8,446 nt of DNA. It comes from CAYPXJ01 sp964414595 (GTDB lineage Bacteria > Pseudomonadota > Alphaproteobacteria > Rickettsiales > CAIJLX01). Shown piece after piece: positions 7,372 to 8,446 of this stretch. Made by a program: the position numbers and the translations under genes. The DNA lies in the NCBI GenBank assembly GCA_964414595.1, contig CAYPXJ010000056.1, positions 1 through 8,446 of the forward strand. The letters run 5' to 3'. The first letter of the stretch is position 1; each line of letters begins with the position of its first letter. Under the pieces are notes generated by a model that worked only from the letters and a program-made list of their open reading frames with translations, searched no databases and was not told where the DNA came from.

Positions 7372-8163
7372 TTAAAACAAGTTCGTGAAATTATATTTCA
7401 TGCCGAGGGTGCCTTGGAAATAGCCATCGACACCATTGAAATCGGTTGCCACATAACGGCCCATACCGCGTATAGCGATTTCGGGCGTTGCGTTCCATTC
7501 GGCGCCCAAACCAAAGCGCACCGCGCTCACGCCATTTTCCGTTTCGTTGTCAAATGTTCGTCCTGGACGTACTTCGAGCGATTCAAATTTTGCCGTAATA
7601 TATTCATAACCAAGTGAACCAAGCAGATTCACCTGTGGTGAAACAGGATAAATTCCTACGACATCACCATACACACTCCAATATTGCGCATCAGAAGAAT
7701 AATTCGTCGTACCTTGCGATGCGGATTTTGATTCGCTCAAGAAACCGCCATAGCCGACTTCAATCGCTACATTTCGGTGAAAGCGGTAACCAATATAGGG
7801 CGAATAGCCATTAAAATTTTTCTCGAGCACATCTTCTGTTGTTAGATTTGCGCCAATTCTGCGTTCATCATATTGAAAACTACTAAACGTATAATCCGCA
7901 CCGAGATAAGGGTACGCGCGGAAGCCATCTTTATAAGGCTTAGTCGGCGGCGGCGCATAGGCTGCTTGCTGTGGCTGCGCCATATATTGCGGTTCATAAG
8001 GACGATCCGGTTGTGCCGGCAGCGGAGCCATAGGACCGGAAGAAGGCTGAGCCATTTGCACCGGCTCACCAATCGCATAAGTCTGCGAAGATTGCCAGGG
8101 ATAAACCTGCGCCATCGCCGTGTTTGCACATAAAAATACCAGGATCAAAAATACAAAACGCAC
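7372..8163 (-). CDS. Outer-membrane beta-barrel protein with signal peptide and Pro/Gln-rich linker
   Basis: With a GTG start at 8163 the protein has 263 residues. A clean signal peptide (Arg2, hydrophobic core 3-13, A-M-A cleavage site after residue 18) targets it to the Sec pathway. Residues about 31-78 form a Pro/Gln/Ala-rich, low-complexity linker. The remaining 185 residues show alternating aromatic and polar strands (such as YPYLGADYTFSSF and YSPYIGYRFH), repeated G-x-G-Y-E-Y-like strand ends, and a C-terminal Phe, the usual outer-membrane insertion signal. The size fits an eight-stranded OmpA/OmpW-like porin-family barrel. No OmpA peptidoglycan-binding domain is present, so it is not OmpA itself. 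The function is unknown; structural, adhesion or small-solute roles are all possible. An ATG at 8175 is in frame, but it lacks a ribosome binding site and would put a Glu at position 2 of the signal peptide. The gene has its own likely promoter. Confidence 0.8.
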   Translation of the reverse strand: MRFVFLILVFLCANTAMAQVYPWQSSQTYAIGEPVQMAQPSSGPMAPLPAQPDRPYEPQYMAQPQQAAYAPPPTKPYKDGFRAYPYLGADYTFSSFQYDERRIGANLTTEDVLEKNFNGYSPYIGYRFHRNVAIEVGYGGFLSESKSASQGTTNYSSDAQYWSVYGDVVGIYPVSPQVNLLGSLGYEYITAKFESLEVRPGRTFDNETENGVSAVRFGLGAEWNATPEIAIRGMGRYVATDFNGVDGYFQGTLGMKYNFTNLF

Positions 8164-8167
8164 ACCA

Positions 8168-8173
8168 CTCTCC
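8168..8173 (-). promoter_or_regulatory. Ribosome binding site supporting the GTG start of the outer-membrane protein gene
   Basis: GGAGAG on the minus strand ends four bases before the GTG at 8163-8161. It overlaps the alternative ATG at 8175, which has no comparable site of its own. This decides the start call in favour of GTG. Confidence 0.5.
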
Positions 8174-8190
8174 ATAAACCAATGGTTGTG

Positions 8191-8219
8191 CTTTTACACT
8201 AAAGTCGCTTTTTTGGCAA
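8191..8219 (-). promoter_or_regulatory. Candidate sigma-70-type promoter of the outer-membrane protein gene
   Basis: On the minus strand TTGCCA (8219-8214, five of six bases of the -35 consensus) is followed after exactly 17 bases by TAAAAG (8196-8191, four of six of the -10 consensus). Transcription would begin near 8184, giving a leader of about 20 bases to the GTG start at 8163 but only about 9 bases to the ATG at 8175. It lies in the only stretch between mlaF and the barrel gene, which is AT-rich and shows no other clear feature. Confidence 0.5.
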
Positions 8220-8274
8220 GAAAATAAAGAGTTTCTTAATAATTACATAGCCTGTTAAGCCAATTTTCTACTTA

Positions 8275-8446
8275 TTAGTGATCTTGCAGTTTAATGGCGA
8301 TTGGCCCATGGGCTCGGCCGTGAATAAACTGATCTACATACTCATTATTGCTTTTATCCAATTTGGCAATCGGGCCGTCCCAAATAATGCGGCCTTCGTA
8401 AATCATGGCAACCCGATTAGCAATTTTGCGGGCGGAGGCCATATCA
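8275..8446 (-). CDS. mlaF: Mla-type ABC transporter ATP-binding protein, C-terminal end (gene continues beyond window)
   Basis: Fifty-six complete codons at the 3' end of the gene are visible, read on the minus strand and ending in TAA at 8275-8277. The translation begins D-M-A-S-A-R-K-I-A-N-R-V-A-M and continues with YEGRIIWDGP and VDQFIHGRAHGPI. The segment D-M-A-S-A-R-K-I-A-x-R follows the switch histidine of ABC ATPases; the partial codon at the window edge ends in T, compatible with His CAT. F-I-H-G-R-A-x-G-P-I is the characteristic C-terminus of MlaF/Ttg2A, the cytoplasmic ATPase of the system that moves phospholipids between the inner and outer membranes to keep outer-membrane lipid asymmetry. 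The other mla genes would lie to the right of the window. The nearness of an outer-membrane protein gene fits an envelope theme, but the two genes probably have separate promoters. Confidence 0.88.
   Translation of the reverse strand, partial: DMASARKIANRVAMIYEGRIIWDGPIAKLDKSNNEYVDQFIHGRAHGPIAIKLQDH

Overview
The window looks like a compact chromosomal segment of an alphaproteobacterium of moderate GC content. The support is the minus-strand run radA - cvpA - purF - short-chain dehydrogenase, an order I associate with Alphaproteobacteria, together with an Mla-type ATPase and a Gram-negative outer-membrane barrel protein. I cannot name the genus. Almost every base is coding: neighbouring genes abut or overlap and no gap reaches 300 bases. 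I see no rRNA, tRNA, CRISPR array, transposase or phage gene.

Layout, left to right. (1) The 3' part of a NuoN/MrpD-like membrane subunit on the plus strand (to 929). It ends tail-to-tail on an inositol-monophosphatase-family enzyme, probably histidinol-phosphatase (hisN, minus). (2) hisN diverges from a D-amino-acid dehydrogenase gene (dadA, plus), which in turn ends tail-to-tail on the next minus-strand operon. Both convergent pairs share the four bases of their stop codons. (3) The minus-strand cluster, read right to left, is the end of mlaF, an outer-membrane beta-barrel gene with its own likely promoter, radA, a 146-bp imperfect palindrome, cvpA, purF and an SDR oxidoreductase. cvpA/purF share one base (TAATG) and purF/SDR overlap by 23 bases, so these three are almost certainly one translationally coupled transcript.

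Functions are mainly housekeeping: de novo purine synthesis (purF, with cvpA upstream), recombinational DNA repair (radA), histidine synthesis (hisN), amino-acid catabolism (dadA), and envelope lipid transport and structure (mlaF, OMP). I found no defence or other novel multi-gene system.

The one feature not explained by genes is the large palindrome between radA and cvpA (5858-6003). Its arms of about 70 bases meet at a short perfect stem with an A6 loop, and its outer edge runs into the radA stop codon. It resembles a miniature inverted-repeat or palindromic repeat element and is the best candidate for follow-up.
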